NCBI RefSeq assembly: GCF_015751785.1 | Contig: NZ_JADOTY010000001.1 | Coordinates: 3,534,001 to 3,598,000, forward strand | DNA length: 64,000 nt | Source of the DNA: Micromonospora vinacea | GTDB taxonomy: Bacteria > Actinomycetota > Actinomycetes > Mycobacteriales > Micromonosporaceae | Direction of reading: 5' to 3' | In this document: positions 53,516-62,514 of the stretch, one piece after another | Layout of the letters: each line of letters starts with the position of its first letter | Position numbering within the stretch: position 1 is the first letter of the stretch | Position numbers and translations under genes: made by a program | The notes under the pieces: model-generated | Databases searched by the model: none | What the model was told of the DNA's origin: nothing | What the model saw: only the letters and a program-made list of their open reading frames with translations

Positions 53516-56377
53516 GTGACAACTAGCCGTTCACGAAGCAAGGCAGGCGCGGGGCTGAAGATCGACCGGGTGTGGACGACCGAGGGGGTCCACCCGTACG
53601 ACGAGGTCTCCTGGGAGCGCCGGGACGTCGTCATGACGAACTGGCGGGACGGCTCGATCAACTTCGAGCAGCGTGGGGTGGAGTTCCCGGAGTCGTGGAG
53701 CGTCAACGCGGCCAACATCGTCACCACGAAGTACTTCCGGGGCGCGGTGGGGACCCCGGAGCGCGAGTGGTCGCTCAAGCAGCTGATCGACCGGGTGGTC
53801 ACCACCTACCGCACCGCGGGTGAGGAGTACGGCTACTTCGCCAGCCCGGCCGACGCCGAGGTGTTCGCGCACGAGCTGACCTGGATGCTGCTGAACCAGG
53901 TGTTCAGCTTCAACTCGCCGGTCTGGTTCAACGTCGGAACGCCGTCGCCGCAGCAGGTCAGCGCCTGCTTCATCCTGGCCGTCGACGACTCGATGGACTC
54001 GATCCTCGACTGGTACAAGGAGGAGGGGCTGATCTTCAAGGGCGGCTCCGGCTCCGGGGTCAACCTGTCGCGCATCCGCTCGTCCCGTGAGCTGCTCTCC
54101 TCCGGTGGCACCGCCTCCGGCCCGGTCAGCTTCATGCGTGGCGCGGACGCCTCCGCCGGCACCATCAAGTCCGGTGGCGCGACCCGCCGGGCGGCCAAGA
54201 TGGTCATCCTCGACGTGGACCACCCGGACATCGAGGAGTTCGTGGTCACGAAGGCGCGCGAGGAGGACAAGATCCGCGCGCTGCGCGACGCCGGGTTCGA
54301 CATGGACCTCGGCGGCTCCGACATCGTCAGCGTGCAGTACCAGAACGCCAACAACTCGGTCCGCGTCTCCGACGAGTTCATGTCGGCGGTCGAGAACGGT
54401 AAGGGCTTCGACCTGCGCGGCCGGCTGGACGGCTCGGTGATCGACACCGTCGACGCCAAGAAGCTGTTCCGCACGATCTCCCAGGCCGCCTGGGAGTGCG
54501 CCGACCCGGGCCTGCAGTACGACGACACGATCAACGACTGGCACACCTGCCCGGAGACCGGGCGGATCACCGCCTCGAACCCGTGCTCGGAGTACCTGCA
54601 CCTGGACAACTCCTCGTGCAACCTGGCCTCGCTCAACCTGATGAAGTTCCTCCGCGCCGACGGTGGCTTCGAGGTGGAGAAGTTCGTCAAGTCCGTCGAG
54701 TTCGTCATCACCGCGATGGACATCTCGATCTGCTTCGCGGACTTCCCGACCGAGAAGATCGGTGAGACGTCCCGCGCCTACCGGCAGCTCGGCATCGGCT
54801 ACGCCAACCTGGGCGCCCTGCTGATGGCCACCGGCCTGCCGTACGACTCGGACCAGGGCCGCTCGGTCGCCGCGTCGATCACGTCGCTGATGACCGGCAC
54901 CGCCTACCGCCGCTCGGCGGAGCTGGCCGGCGTCGTCGGCCCGTACGACGGCTACGCCCGCAACGCCGAGCCGCACAAGCGGGTCATGCGCAAGCACGCT
55001 GCGGCCAACGACGAGATCAAGCCGACCAGCCCGGTGGCCACCGCGATCGTCCGCGAGGCGACCAAGCAGTGGACCCAGGGCAACAAGATCGGTGACAAGA
55101 ACGGTTGGCGCAACGCGCAGGCGAGCGTCCTCGCCCCGACCGGCACGATCGGCTTCATGATGGACTGCGACACGACCGGCGTGGAGCCGGACCTGGCGCT
55201 GGTCAAGTTCAAGAAGCTGGTCGGCGGCGGCTCGATGCAGATCGTCAACCAGACCGTGCCGCGCGCCCTGCGCAGCCTCGGCTACCCCGAGGAGCAGGTC
55301 GAGGCGATCGTCGAGCACATCGCCGACCACGGCCACGTGGTGGACGCCCCGGGCCTCAAGCCGGAGCACTACCCGGTCTTCGACTGCGCCATGGGGGAGC
55401 GGACGATCGCCCCGATGGGTCACGTGCGGATGATGGCGGCCATCCAGCCGTTCGTCTCCGGCGCCATCTCCAAGACGGTCAACATGCCGGAGGCGGCCAC
55501 CGTCGAGGACGTCGAGAAGATCTACTTCGAGGGCTGGAAGCTCGGCCTCAAGGCGCTGGCGATCTACCGGGACAACTGCAAGGTCGGCCAGCCGCTCTCG
55601 GTGGCCAAGTCCAACAAGGCCACCGAGCCGGCCGCCGTCGAGACCGCGCCGGCCGCGGTCGAGAAGGTCATCGAGTACCGGCCGGTGCGTAAGCGCCTGC
55701 CGAAGAAGCGCCCGTCCGAGACGGTCAGCTTCTCCGTCGGTGGCGCCGAGGGCTACCTGACCGCGTCGTCCTACCCGGACGACGGCCTCGGTGAGGTCTT
55801 CCTGAAGATGTCCAAGCAGGGCTCGACCCTGGCCGGCGTGATGGACGCCTTCTCGGTGGCCATCAGCATCGGCCTGCAGTACGGCGTGCCGCTGGAGACG
55901 TTCGTCAGCAAGTTCACCAACATGCGTTTCGAGCCGGCCGGCATGACCGACGACCCGGACGTGCGGATGGCGGCTTCGGTGATGGACTACATCTTCCGTC
56001 GCCTGGCGCTGGACTTCCTGCCCTACGAGCGCCGCGCCGAGCTGGGCATCTTCACCGCCTCGGAGCGTGCCGCGCAGCTGCGGGCCGAGGCCGACGCGGA
56101 GGCCGCCGCCGTCACCGGTGTCGAGCTCACCGCGATGGCGTCGTCCGCGCCGGTGGAGACGGCCAAGCCGGAGGCTGTCGCCCAGCCGGCCCAGGAGATG
56201 GCAGACGTGGCCGCCGCCAAGCCGGCTCCGAGCGTGGGTTCCAGCACCGAACTGCTGGAGGCCGTCATCGGCAAGGCCGCCGACGCACCGCTCTGCTTCA
56301 CCTGCGGTACGAAGATGCGCCCCGCCGGTAGCTGCTACGTCTGCGAGGGCTGCGGCTCCACCAGCGGCTGCAGCTGA
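53516..56377 (+). CDS. nrdJ: vitamin B12-dependent ribonucleotide reductase NrdJ (class II)
   Basis: Adenosylcobalamin-dependent reduction of ribonucleotides, which needs no oxygen. 953 residues. The finger-loop and active-site motifs FNSPVWFNVGTPSPQQVSACF and SNPCSEYLHLDNSSCNLASLNL (Asn, Cys, Glu) are present, as are GSGSGVNLSRIRSS and LAPTGTIGFMMDCDTTGVEPD. A C-terminal part of about 280 residues holds an Ala-rich linker and a Cys-rich end (CFTCGTKMRP; CYVCEGCGSTSGCS) that receives reducing equivalents. GTG 53516 follows GAGGGGGG. No cobalamin riboswitch is visible. Confidence 0.95.
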   Translation: MTTSRSRSKAGAGLKIDRVWTTEGVHPYDEVSWERRDVVMTNWRDGSINFEQRGVEFPESWSVNAANIVTTKYFRGAVGTPEREWSLKQLIDRVVTTYRTAGEEYGYFASPADAEVFAHELTWMLLNQVFSFNSPVWFNVGTPSPQQVSACFILAVDDSMDSILDWYKEEGLIFKGGSGSGVNLSRIRSSRELLSSGGTASGPVSFMRGADASAGTIKSGGATRRAAKMVILDVDHPDIEEFVVTKAREEDKIRALRDAGFDMDLGGSDIVSVQYQNANNSVRVSDEFMSAVENGKGFDLRGRLDGSVIDTVDAKKLFRTISQAAWECADPGLQYDDTINDWHTCPETGRITASNPCSEYLHLDNSSCNLASLNLMKFLRADGGFEVEKFVKSVEFVITAMDISICFADFPTEKIGETSRAYRQLGIGYANLGALLMATGLPYDSDQGRSVAASITSLMTGTAYRRSAELAGVVGPYDGYARNAEPHKRVMRKHAAANDEIKPTSPVATAIVREATKQWTQGNKIGDKNGWRNAQASVLAPTGTIGFMMDCDTTGVEPDLALVKFKKLVGGGSMQIVNQTVPRALRSLGYPEEQVEAIVEHIADHGHVVDAPGLKPEHYPVFDCAMGERTIAPMGHVRMMAAIQPFVSGAISKTVNMPEAATVEDVEKIYFEGWKLGLKALAIYRDNCKVGQPLSVAKSNKATEPAAVETAPAAVEKVIEYRPVRKRLPKKRPSETVSFSVGGAEGYLTASSYPDDGLGEVFLKMSKQGSTLAGVMDAFSVAISIGLQYGVPLETFVSKFTNMRFEPAGMTDDPDVRMAASVMDYIFRRLALDFLPYERRAELGIFTASERAAQLRAEADAEAAAVTGVELTAMASSAPVETAKPEAVAQPAQEMADVAAAKPAPSVGSSTELLEAVIGKAADAPLCFTCGTKMRPAGSCYVCEGCGSTSGCS

Positions 56378-56392
56378 CGTACGCGAAACGCG

Positions 56393-56432
56393 GCGCTGCC
56401 CCGGTCTCCCTCGTCGGAGGCCGGGGCAGCGC
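56393..56432. terminator. terminator of nrdR-nrdJ
   Basis: A 12-bp stem GCGCTGCCCCGG / CCGGGGCAGCGC with a loop that pairs internally, followed by TGTTT. It begins 16 nt after the nrdJ stop. Confidence 0.8.
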
Positions 56433-56483
56433 TGTTTCCGGGTCCCCTGGAGGCTCGCGCGGGAGGGCATGTTGTCGGTGGCC

Positions 56484-56523
56484 GTGATGCCTGTGAGTCA
56501 TCTTGATGACTCACAGGCATCAC
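56484..56523. repeat. perfect 40-nt palindrome
   Basis: Two perfect 19-nt arms (GTGATGCCTGTGAGTCATC and its complement) separated by only two bases (TT). It lies between nrdJ and the convergent folD, about 50 nt past the nrdJ terminator. The short centre makes it unlike an ordinary terminator loop. Confidence 0.85.
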
Positions 56524-56596
56524 ACTCGTCAGGGTGTTGCGCGGTGGGGCTGCCAGCTCAGCATCAAGTGATCTCGACGATGGCGGCGGAACCAGG

Positions 56597-57496
56597 CTAC
56601 TGGCTTGCGCGCTCGGCGGCGCGCACGGCGTTGCGGAACAGCATCGCGACGGTGGTCGGACCGACGCCGCCGACCCGGGGCGTGATCGCGCCGGCGACCG
56701 CGGCGCACGCTTCGTCCACGTCCGGTAGGAGGCGCCGGCCCTCGTAGCGGACGCCGGCGCCGATGACGACGGCGCCGGGCTTGACGTGCTCGGGCTGGAC
56801 GATCCCGGGTACGCCGGCGGCGGCGACGAGGATGTCGGCGCGGCGGGTGTAGCGGGCCCAGTCCGGCACGCCGGTGTGGACGACGGTGACGGCGGCGTTG
56901 GCGGTCGGGCGCTTCTGGGCGAGCAGCATGGCCAGGGGCCGTCCGAGAGTGGCGCCCCGGCCCAGGATGACGACCTCACGACCGGCGACGGGGATCTCGT
57001 GGTACGCCAGGAGGGCTTCGATGCCGGCGGGGGTGCACGGCAGCGGGCCGGGCAGGCCGACGGCGAGACGCCCCATGTTCAGCGGATGCATCCCGTCGAC
57101 GTCCTTGTCCGGGTCGATGGTCTGCAGCGCCGCGTCGTAGTCCAGGTGCCCCGGCACGGGGTACTGCACGAGCAGCCCGTGCACGGCCGGATCGGTGTTG
57201 AACCGGGCGATGGCCTGGTGCAGTTCGGCCTGGGTGGCGGTGGCAGCCAGGTGCACGTGCGGGGAGGCGAACCCGAGCGCGGCGGCCTGACGCTGTTTGA
57301 TGGCGATGTAACCGGCGCTGGCGTCGTCGTCGCCGACGAGGATGGTGGCGAGGCTCGGTGTGATGCCGCGGCTGCGCAGGCGGGCGACCGCGTCGGCGGT
57401 CTCGGCCAGGACGGCTTCGGCGACGGGTGCACCCGGCAGGAGCCGGGCAAGGCCCGACGGGGTGTGCTGTTCCGCGGATTGGCTGGTCGTGGTCAT
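56597..57496 (-). CDS. folD: methylenetetrahydrofolate dehydrogenase/cyclohydrolase FolD
   Basis: Bifunctional one-carbon enzyme of 299 residues. TILVGDDDASAGYIAIKQRQAAALGF contains the catalytic Tyr and Lys (YIAIK). VQYPVPGHLDYDAALQTI and DPDKDVDGMHPLNMGRL are the second conserved block; VVILGRGATLGRPLAMLL is the NADP site and PRVGGVGPTTVAMLFRNAV the last motif. Local departures from the usual forms (QYPVPGH for the common QLPLP; GATLGRP for RSxxVGxP) suggest a divergent FolD, perhaps a second copy. ATG 57496 follows GAGGA. Confidence 0.85.
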   Translation of the reverse strand: MTTTSQSAEQHTPSGLARLLPGAPVAEAVLAETADAVARLRSRGITPSLATILVGDDDASAGYIAIKQRQAAALGFASPHVHLAATATQAELHQAIARFNTDPAVHGLLVQYPVPGHLDYDAALQTIDPDKDVDGMHPLNMGRLAVGLPGPLPCTPAGIEALLAYHEIPVAGREVVILGRGATLGRPLAMLLAQKRPTANAAVTVVHTGVPDWARYTRRADILVAAAGVPGIVQPEHVKPGAVVIGAGVRYEGRRLLPDVDEACAAVAGAITPRVGGVGPTTVAMLFRNAVRAAERASQ

Positions 57497-57722
57497 GACG
57501 GTTCCTCGACGCAGGCGCCCAGGCGGTCGACGCCCGCGAGAGGCTCCCCGATGGTTCCACCATCCCCGTGCCGCCAGTCGCCGGTGCTTCGATAATGCCG
57601 CATCACCAGGGCGGTTGCCCAACTGGACCGGCAGTGCCGCCCCATACGGGCTGGATGGTTCGGTAACACCCGTGCTCCGTCTGACGAAGAAGGGGTGTGA
57701 GGGCTACGAGGGAGGACGGCCT

Positions 57723-58292
57723 GTGAATGAGCCGAGCCACGCCGACGACGACATCTGCGGCATCGGAGCCGATCCGGTTGCCTTCGAGGTCTTCTACCGG
57801 CGGCACCTGGAGGCGGTGGGCCGGTTCGTGGCGCGGCGGGTCGACGACCCGCATCTCGCCGCCGACCTCACCGCCGACGTGTTCCTGGCGGTGATCGAGT
57901 CGGCGGCCGGCTACCGGCCGGACCGGGGTAGCCAGATCGGCTGGCTGTACGGGGTGGCCCGCAACGTCATCGGCGACGAGCGGCGTCGGGCGGCTCAACG
58001 GCTGCGGGTGACCGGCCGCCTGGCCGGACGGCGGGACCTGGGCCCCGATGACATCGCCCGCATCGAGGAGCGGATCGACGCAGAGTCGGCGGCCCGCCGC
58101 ACCCATCGGGCGCTGAGCGAGCTGCCGGAGGGCACCCGGGCCCTTGTCGAACTCGTCGCCGTGGACGGCCTCAGCGTCGCGGAGGCCGCGACAGTGCTGG
58201 GGGTTTCGCCGGTCGCCGCTCGGGTCCGCCTGCATCGTGCCCGCCGCGTCGTCCGCGCCGTGCTCGCCCGCCCCGCCACCACCCTCGCCTGA
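57723..58292 (+). CDS. ECF-type RNA polymerase sigma factor
   Basis: A 189-residue sigma-70 family factor with only regions 2 and 4. Region 2: AFEVFYRRHLEAVGRFVARRVDD and LAADLTADVFLAVIESAAGYRPD, then IGWLYGVARNVIGDERRRA. Region 4: ALSELPEGTRALVELVAVDGLSVAEAATVLGVSPVAARVRLHRARRVVR. GTG 57723 follows GGGAGGA. It is probably co-transcribed with the CU044_5270-like membrane protein 10 nt downstream, which would be its regulator or partner. Confidence 0.88.
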   Translation: MNEPSHADDDICGIGADPVAFEVFYRRHLEAVGRFVARRVDDPHLAADLTADVFLAVIESAAGYRPDRGSQIGWLYGVARNVIGDERRRAAQRLRVTGRLAGRRDLGPDDIARIEERIDAESAARRTHRALSELPEGTRALVELVAVDGLSVAEAATVLGVSPVAARVRLHRARRVVRAVLARPATTLA

Positions 58293-58302
58293 TGAGACGG
58301 AG

Positions 58303-59274
58303 ATGACGATGCACGAGATCGAACGGTCGCCGCAGGGCTTCGAGGAGCGGCTCCTCAGGGATCTGACCGCACACGTCGCCGGGCGGGCCGAGATGGCGTC
58401 GGCGGCCCATCCCGAGGGGCGCCCTAGCCGCTTCCTGCGCGGTTGGCGCCTCGCCGGAGCGTTCGGGCTGGCGGTCGCGCTGACCGCCGGTGGTCTGGCG
58501 GTCCAGACGATGAGGCTGGGCGATCAGCCGCCGCCGACGGCCAGCGCGTCGGAGATCTTCCATCTGGCGGCCGACGCGGCCCGACAGCAGCCGGAACTCA
58601 CCGCCCGGCCCGAGCAGTACGTCTTCACGGAAACCCTGGCGACCGTCCGGGAGTTGCCGGACAGCGGCCCGTACCAGACCATCCGGAACCAACTGTGGCA
58701 GTCGGCTGGCGGAGTCGCGTACACGCAGGGTCGCTACCGACCGGAGACCGATCCGAACGGGTGGGGCGAGCTGAGGGTGCTCCGCATCGATGATCCCGCC
58801 GATCCCACGAAGGAGCTCGACGCGTTCCAGCCGCCGGCGTACCACGGCGACCTGCCCACCGATCCGGACGAGCTGCTTCGATACCTTCGGGAACACCCGG
58901 TCGACCTGCACCTTCCCGAAGGCGCCGACGAGGAGGCCGTGTACGGCGACGAGAGCATGGCGTACACCACCGCGTGGTCGATGCTCGACGGCTACGTGCC
59001 GCCCCGAGCGCTGGCGGCGCTGTTCGAAGTGCTGGCACGGCAGCCCGGAGCGGTCGTCATATCGGGTGACGTGGTGGACGTCGCCGGCCGGCACGGGGTG
59101 GCGATTCGGATGCCCGGTGTGATCGGCGGCAATCTGGATCTCATCTTCGATCGGGACTCCCACGTCTACCTTGGCACCCGTAATTCGGTGGTGCGTAACG
59201 GCAAGGAGTCACTGGAGTCGGCTGCCGCGCTCCTGCGGATCGCCATCGTCGACCGGCCGGGCCAGCTGCCGTGA
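58303..59274 (+). CDS. CU044_5270-like membrane protein paired with sigma factor
   Basis: A 323-residue type II membrane protein. A cytoplasmic N-terminus of about 48 residues (EERLLRDLTAHVAGRAE) precedes one membrane helix (about 50-68, AGAFGLAVALTAGGLAVQT). The extracellular part (about 75-323) begins ASASEIFHLAADAARQQPEL and has QPPAYHGDLPTDPDELLRYL, typical of the CU044_5270 family encoded beside ECF sigma factors in actinobacteria. It could act as an anti-sigma factor, but no ZAS zinc motif is seen. ATG 58303 starts 10 nt after the sigma stop. Confidence 0.75.
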   Translation: MTMHEIERSPQGFEERLLRDLTAHVAGRAEMASAAHPEGRPSRFLRGWRLAGAFGLAVALTAGGLAVQTMRLGDQPPPTASASEIFHLAADAARQQPELTARPEQYVFTETLATVRELPDSGPYQTIRNQLWQSAGGVAYTQGRYRPETDPNGWGELRVLRIDDPADPTKELDAFQPPAYHGDLPTDPDELLRYLREHPVDLHLPEGADEEAVYGDESMAYTTAWSMLDGYVPPRALAALFEVLARQPGAVVISGDVVDVAGRHGVAIRMPGVIGGNLDLIFDRDSHVYLGTRNSVVRNGKESLESAAALLRIAIVDRPGQLP

Positions 59275-59297
59275 GCGGGCCGGCCACGGCGGACCGG

Positions 59298-60410
59298 TCA
59301 GGGCTGGGCGAACAGGGGGCCGTAGTTCGAGCGGAACATCTGCTCGCCGAGACGGCGCATCACCAGGTCGCGCAGCGCGGGTGGGAGCCCGGTGGCCTTG
59401 TCGCGGCGGTGGGTCTGGCTGAGCACCCAGTTCGTACGGGGGCGCCGCCGCGCCTCGAAACCCCGCAGCGCGTCGGCGACGGAGTCGGAGTTGGCCAACG
59501 ACGAGGCGAGCACGACGGCGTCCTCCACTGCCATCGCCGCGCCCTGGGCCATGTTCGGTGAGGTGGCGTGGGCGGCGTCGCCGATCAGCAGCACCGGCCC
59601 CCGGGACCAGGAGTCGAGCACGACCTCCTGGTTCGGCCCGGCGTGCAGGGTGCTGTCGTCGTAGTCGAGGGCCTTGAGCATGGTGGCCGCCGGCTCGGTG
59701 AACGTCGCGGCCAGCTCGTCGCGCCAGCCGGGCCGGTCGGCCACCGGGCCGTCGTTGTAGTAGCAGTACGTCTGCCCATCGCTGATCGGGATGGTCAGGA
59801 ACTGCCTGCCGCGCCCCAACTGCACCGACCAGACCGGCTCGTCGTCGATGCGGGGAGCGACCCACCGGTAGGCGTACTGGCCGAGGTCGCGGGCGGCCTG
59901 GCCGTCGAAGGCGAGCCGGCGGACCGTCGAGTTCACCCCGTCCGCGCCGAGCACCAGGTCGTACCGTTGGGTGTTGTTGTCGTCGAACTCGACGGCGACC
60001 TGGTCGCCCTCCGGAAGGAGCGCGACCGGCTGGCGGCCCCAGCGGATCGGGGCGTCGCCGACGCCGTCGAGCAACGCCCGGTGCAGCTGCGCCCGGGGCA
60101 GCGACACGCACGGCCCGACGCCCTGCCACAGTGCGGCCACGTCGATGTCGAAGAGGCGACGCCCGCGCTGGTTGGCGCTGCGCTGCCGGCTGATCTCCAC
60201 GGCGACGTCGGCGACCGACTCCCGCAGACCGAGTACGTCGAGCATGCGGGTCGCGTTTCCGGTGAGGTAGATCCCGGTGCCGGAGTCGGTCGGCCCGGGC
60301 GCCCGCTCGACGACGTCGATCGTCGCGCCCCACTCGCGCAGCGCGGCCACCGCCGCCAGGCCGGCGACACCTCCGCCGACGATCAGTACCCGTACACCGT
60401 CACCCCGCAC
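59298..60410 (-). CDS. FAD-dependent monooxygenase (PHBH-like)
   Basis: Group A flavin monooxygenase of 370 residues. The FAD motif VLIVGGGVAGLAAVAALREWG at the N-terminus, the middle DG motif (LVLGADGVNSTVRRLAF) and the GD motif (VLLIGDAAHATSPNMAQGAAMAVEDA) are all intact. GTG 60410 follows GGAGGA. It stands alone and is convergent with the sigma factor pair. Likely an aromatic or polyketide hydroxylase; substrate unknown. Confidence 0.85.
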   Translation of the reverse strand: MRGDGVRVLIVGGGVAGLAAVAALREWGATIDVVERAPGPTDSGTGIYLTGNATRMLDVLGLRESVADVAVEISRQRSANQRGRRLFDIDVAALWQGVGPCVSLPRAQLHRALLDGVGDAPIRWGRQPVALLPEGDQVAVEFDDNNTQRYDLVLGADGVNSTVRRLAFDGQAARDLGQYAYRWVAPRIDDEPVWSVQLGRGRQFLTIPISDGQTYCYYNDGPVADRPGWRDELAATFTEPAATMLKALDYDDSTLHAGPNQEVVLDSWSRGPVLLIGDAAHATSPNMAQGAAMAVEDAVVLASSLANSDSVADALRGFEARRRPRTNWVLSQTHRRDKATGLPPALRDLVMRRLGEQMFRSNYGPLFAQP

Positions 60411-60556
60411 GACACTTTCCTCCCCGTTGCCCTGGCCCGAACCCCCGCTGAGCTGCTGCTCAACGGTCCGACCGCCGCCGCACTCTATGAGGCGGGTGAG
60501 TCAGCGCACGGGAATGGGGGCTGAATTTCCGAGGAATGGGCTGCGACGATGAGGGC

Positions 60557-61492
60557 ATGACGACCGCTGGGACGTACGCCGAGTTCGGCAGCCGCGAGGC
60601 GCGCGGGGTGTCGCCCACGTACGAGCGACTGTCGCAGGCCGTCGCCCGCGACGACGACCTGCTCACCCTGCTCGACAGGCTTCCGCCGGCCAAGCGGCAG
60701 CCGAATCTGCTGTTCGGCGTCGTCCGCTGGCTCGGCGGCCCGGTGAACGACCCGGTCACCTTCCACGACTTCGTGGTGACGCACTGGCCGGCCATCGAGG
60801 CGGAACTGCTCACCCGGGCCACCCAGACGAACGAGGCGGGCCGGTGCGCGGTCCTGCTGCCGGTGCTCGCCGCGTTGCCGCAGCCCCTGGCCCTACTGGA
60901 GGTCGGCGCGTCGGCCGGGCTCTGCCTCTACCCCGACCGGTACGCGTACCGGTACGGCGATCATGAAGTCGGCTCCGGTGAGCCGGTCCTCGACTGCGCG
61001 GCCAACGGGTTGGTGCCGCCGGCAGGCGTACCCCGGGTGGTGTGGCGGGCCGGTCTGGACCTCAACCCGCTCGACGTGACCGACCCCGAAGACGTGTCCT
61101 GGTTGGACGCGTTGATCTGGCCGGAGCACGGCCACCGTCGGGCCCGGCTGCGGGCCGCGGCGGCGGTCGCCGCGGCCGACCCGCCGCTGCTGGTCCGCGG
61201 CGACCTGGTGGACGACCTGCCGGCGCTGGCCGCGCGGGCGCCGACCGGCGCGACGCTTGTGGTCTTCCACACGTCAGTGCTCTACCAGGTGCCGCCGCCG
61301 CGCCGGGACGCGTTCGTCCGGTTGGTCCGCGAGCTGCCCGGGCACTGGGTCGCGAACGAGGGGCCGGAGGTGCTCCGGTACGACGGGCTGCCCGCCCCGC
61401 CGAGCGATGCGCTGCACAACGTCCTCGCGCTCGACGGGAAACCGCTGGCCTGGGCCAGAGGCCACGGTCAGGCGATGACCTGGTTCGGCTGA
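60557..61492 (+). CDS. DUF2332 family protein
   Basis: A 311-residue protein of the actinobacterial DUF2332 family: YAEFGSREARGVSPTYERLSQAVA, LLTLLDRLPPAKRQPNLLFGVVRWLGG, TQTNEAGRCAVLLPVL and LALLEVGASAGLCLYPDRYAYRYG. The last motif (LLEVGASAGL) resembles the SAM-binding glycine loop of methyltransferases, but activity is unproven. ATG 60557 lies 6 nt after GACGAT with no ribosome binding site and may be leaderless. Monocistronic. Confidence 0.82.
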   Translation: MTTAGTYAEFGSREARGVSPTYERLSQAVARDDDLLTLLDRLPPAKRQPNLLFGVVRWLGGPVNDPVTFHDFVVTHWPAIEAELLTRATQTNEAGRCAVLLPVLAALPQPLALLEVGASAGLCLYPDRYAYRYGDHEVGSGEPVLDCAANGLVPPAGVPRVVWRAGLDLNPLDVTDPEDVSWLDALIWPEHGHRRARLRAAAAVAAADPPLLVRGDLVDDLPALAARAPTGATLVVFHTSVLYQVPPPRRDAFVRLVRELPGHWVANEGPEVLRYDGLPAPPSDALHNVLALDGKPLAWARGHGQAMTWFG

Positions 61493-61539
61493 CGCCGCCA
61501 AGCCGGCCCGACCGCCAAGCCGCCCGGGGCCCGGTCAGC

Positions 61540-62481
61540 TCAACGAGCCGGCTGGGGCATCCGGGCGCGCAGGGCCCGGATGAACCAGTCCACCGCCGGT
61601 GCCGTCGCATCGCCGGTCGACCAGCCGTTGACCACCGCCAACAGGTCGAGGTAGCGGTCCCGGCGGGGGTCGTTGGCCGGAACCAGCCGGTCGAGCAACC
61701 GTCGACGCAGGTCGGCGTCGTCCGGGTGACAGTGCAGGTTCGCGTACCGGCCGGTGACGGCCGCGACCACCGGGTCGGCGTCCGGGCTGGTCGGGTCGAG
61801 ACCGACCGCGAGGGCGGGGGCCACCGCGTCCCGGACCACCGCGACGGCGCCCGGGCGGGGCAACCCCGGCACGTCGTGGTCGGCGGCGTGCTGTCGGGCC
61901 AACCGCCGCATCCGGGCTCGGAAATCCGGCTCCTGGCACAGCTCGGCCAGCTCCAGCCACGCCTCGACCTGCTCGATGCTGGGATCGTCCGGAAGCTCCG
62001 GTGTCATCGAGACGATCACACCCGGGTACGCGGGCTGGTCGCCGAGGCCGGCGAAGACGCTGTCCAGGAAGTCGGCCACCAACTGCCCCCGTTCCCGGGT
62101 GGTGAGCCGGGCCAGCCGGTGCAGCTCGTCCACCTCGGCCGGGCCGGAACCGCGCCTCGCCGCGACGGTGAGCACCGCCTGGCGCAGCCGCAGTACCCGG
62201 ATCTGCACGGCCAACGCCTCGGCGTGTGCGGCGGCCACCTCGGGCACTGTCACCTCCTGGTTCACCACCCGCCGGATGGTGGCAAGGTCCAGGCCCAGGT
62301 CACGCAGCGTCCGGACCAGCTCCAACCGGGCCACGGCCTCCGGGCCGTACCGCCGGTAGCCGGCCGGGCTCCGGTCCGTCGGTGGCACGATCCCGCTGTC
62401 GGCGTAGTACCGGATGGTCTTGACGCTCAGGCCCGTCCGCCGGGCCAGCTCGCCGATCGTGTGACGCGTCTCCCCGTTCAT
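61540..62481 (-). CDS. MerR family transcriptional regulator
   Basis: A 313-residue regulator. The N-terminal winged helix (HTIGELARRTGLSVKTIRYYADSGIVPP; AGYRRYGPEAVARLELVRTLRDLGLDL) is followed by a coiled dimerisation helix and a long C-terminal effector domain of about 200 residues with no recognised ligand motif. ATG 62481. It follows the alpha/beta hydrolase and reductase genes on the same strand, with a MerR-type operator in the 33-nt gap, so it may regulate itself and respond to a substrate of those enzymes. Confidence 0.85.
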   Translation of the reverse strand: MNGETRHTIGELARRTGLSVKTIRYYADSGIVPPTDRSPAGYRRYGPEAVARLELVRTLRDLGLDLATIRRVVNQEVTVPEVAAAHAEALAVQIRVLRLRQAVLTVAARRGSGPAEVDELHRLARLTTRERGQLVADFLDSVFAGLGDQPAYPGVIVSMTPELPDDPSIEQVEAWLELAELCQEPDFRARMRRLARQHAADHDVPGLPRPGAVAVVRDAVAPALAVGLDPTSPDADPVVAAVTGRYANLHCHPDDADLRRRLLDRLVPANDPRRDRYLDLLAVVNGWSTGDATAPAVDWFIRALRARMPQPAR

Positions 62482-62495
62482 GCCCCCACCCTCGT

Positions 62496-62514
62496 GTCTC
62501 CCCCCGGTGGAGAC
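62496..62514. promoter_or_regulatory. candidate MerR operator
   Basis: GTCTCC-N7-GGAGAC, a 19-bp inverted repeat 14 nt upstream of the merR start. Size and symmetry are typical of MerR operators that lie in a stretched -35/-10 spacer; no clear hexamers are visible. Confidence 0.5.

Noticed and set aside
53531..56470. 979-codon open frame antisense to nrdJ
   Set aside because: Arises from the strong third-position GC of nrdJ; His/Val/Asp/Arg-biased and without recognisable family motifs.
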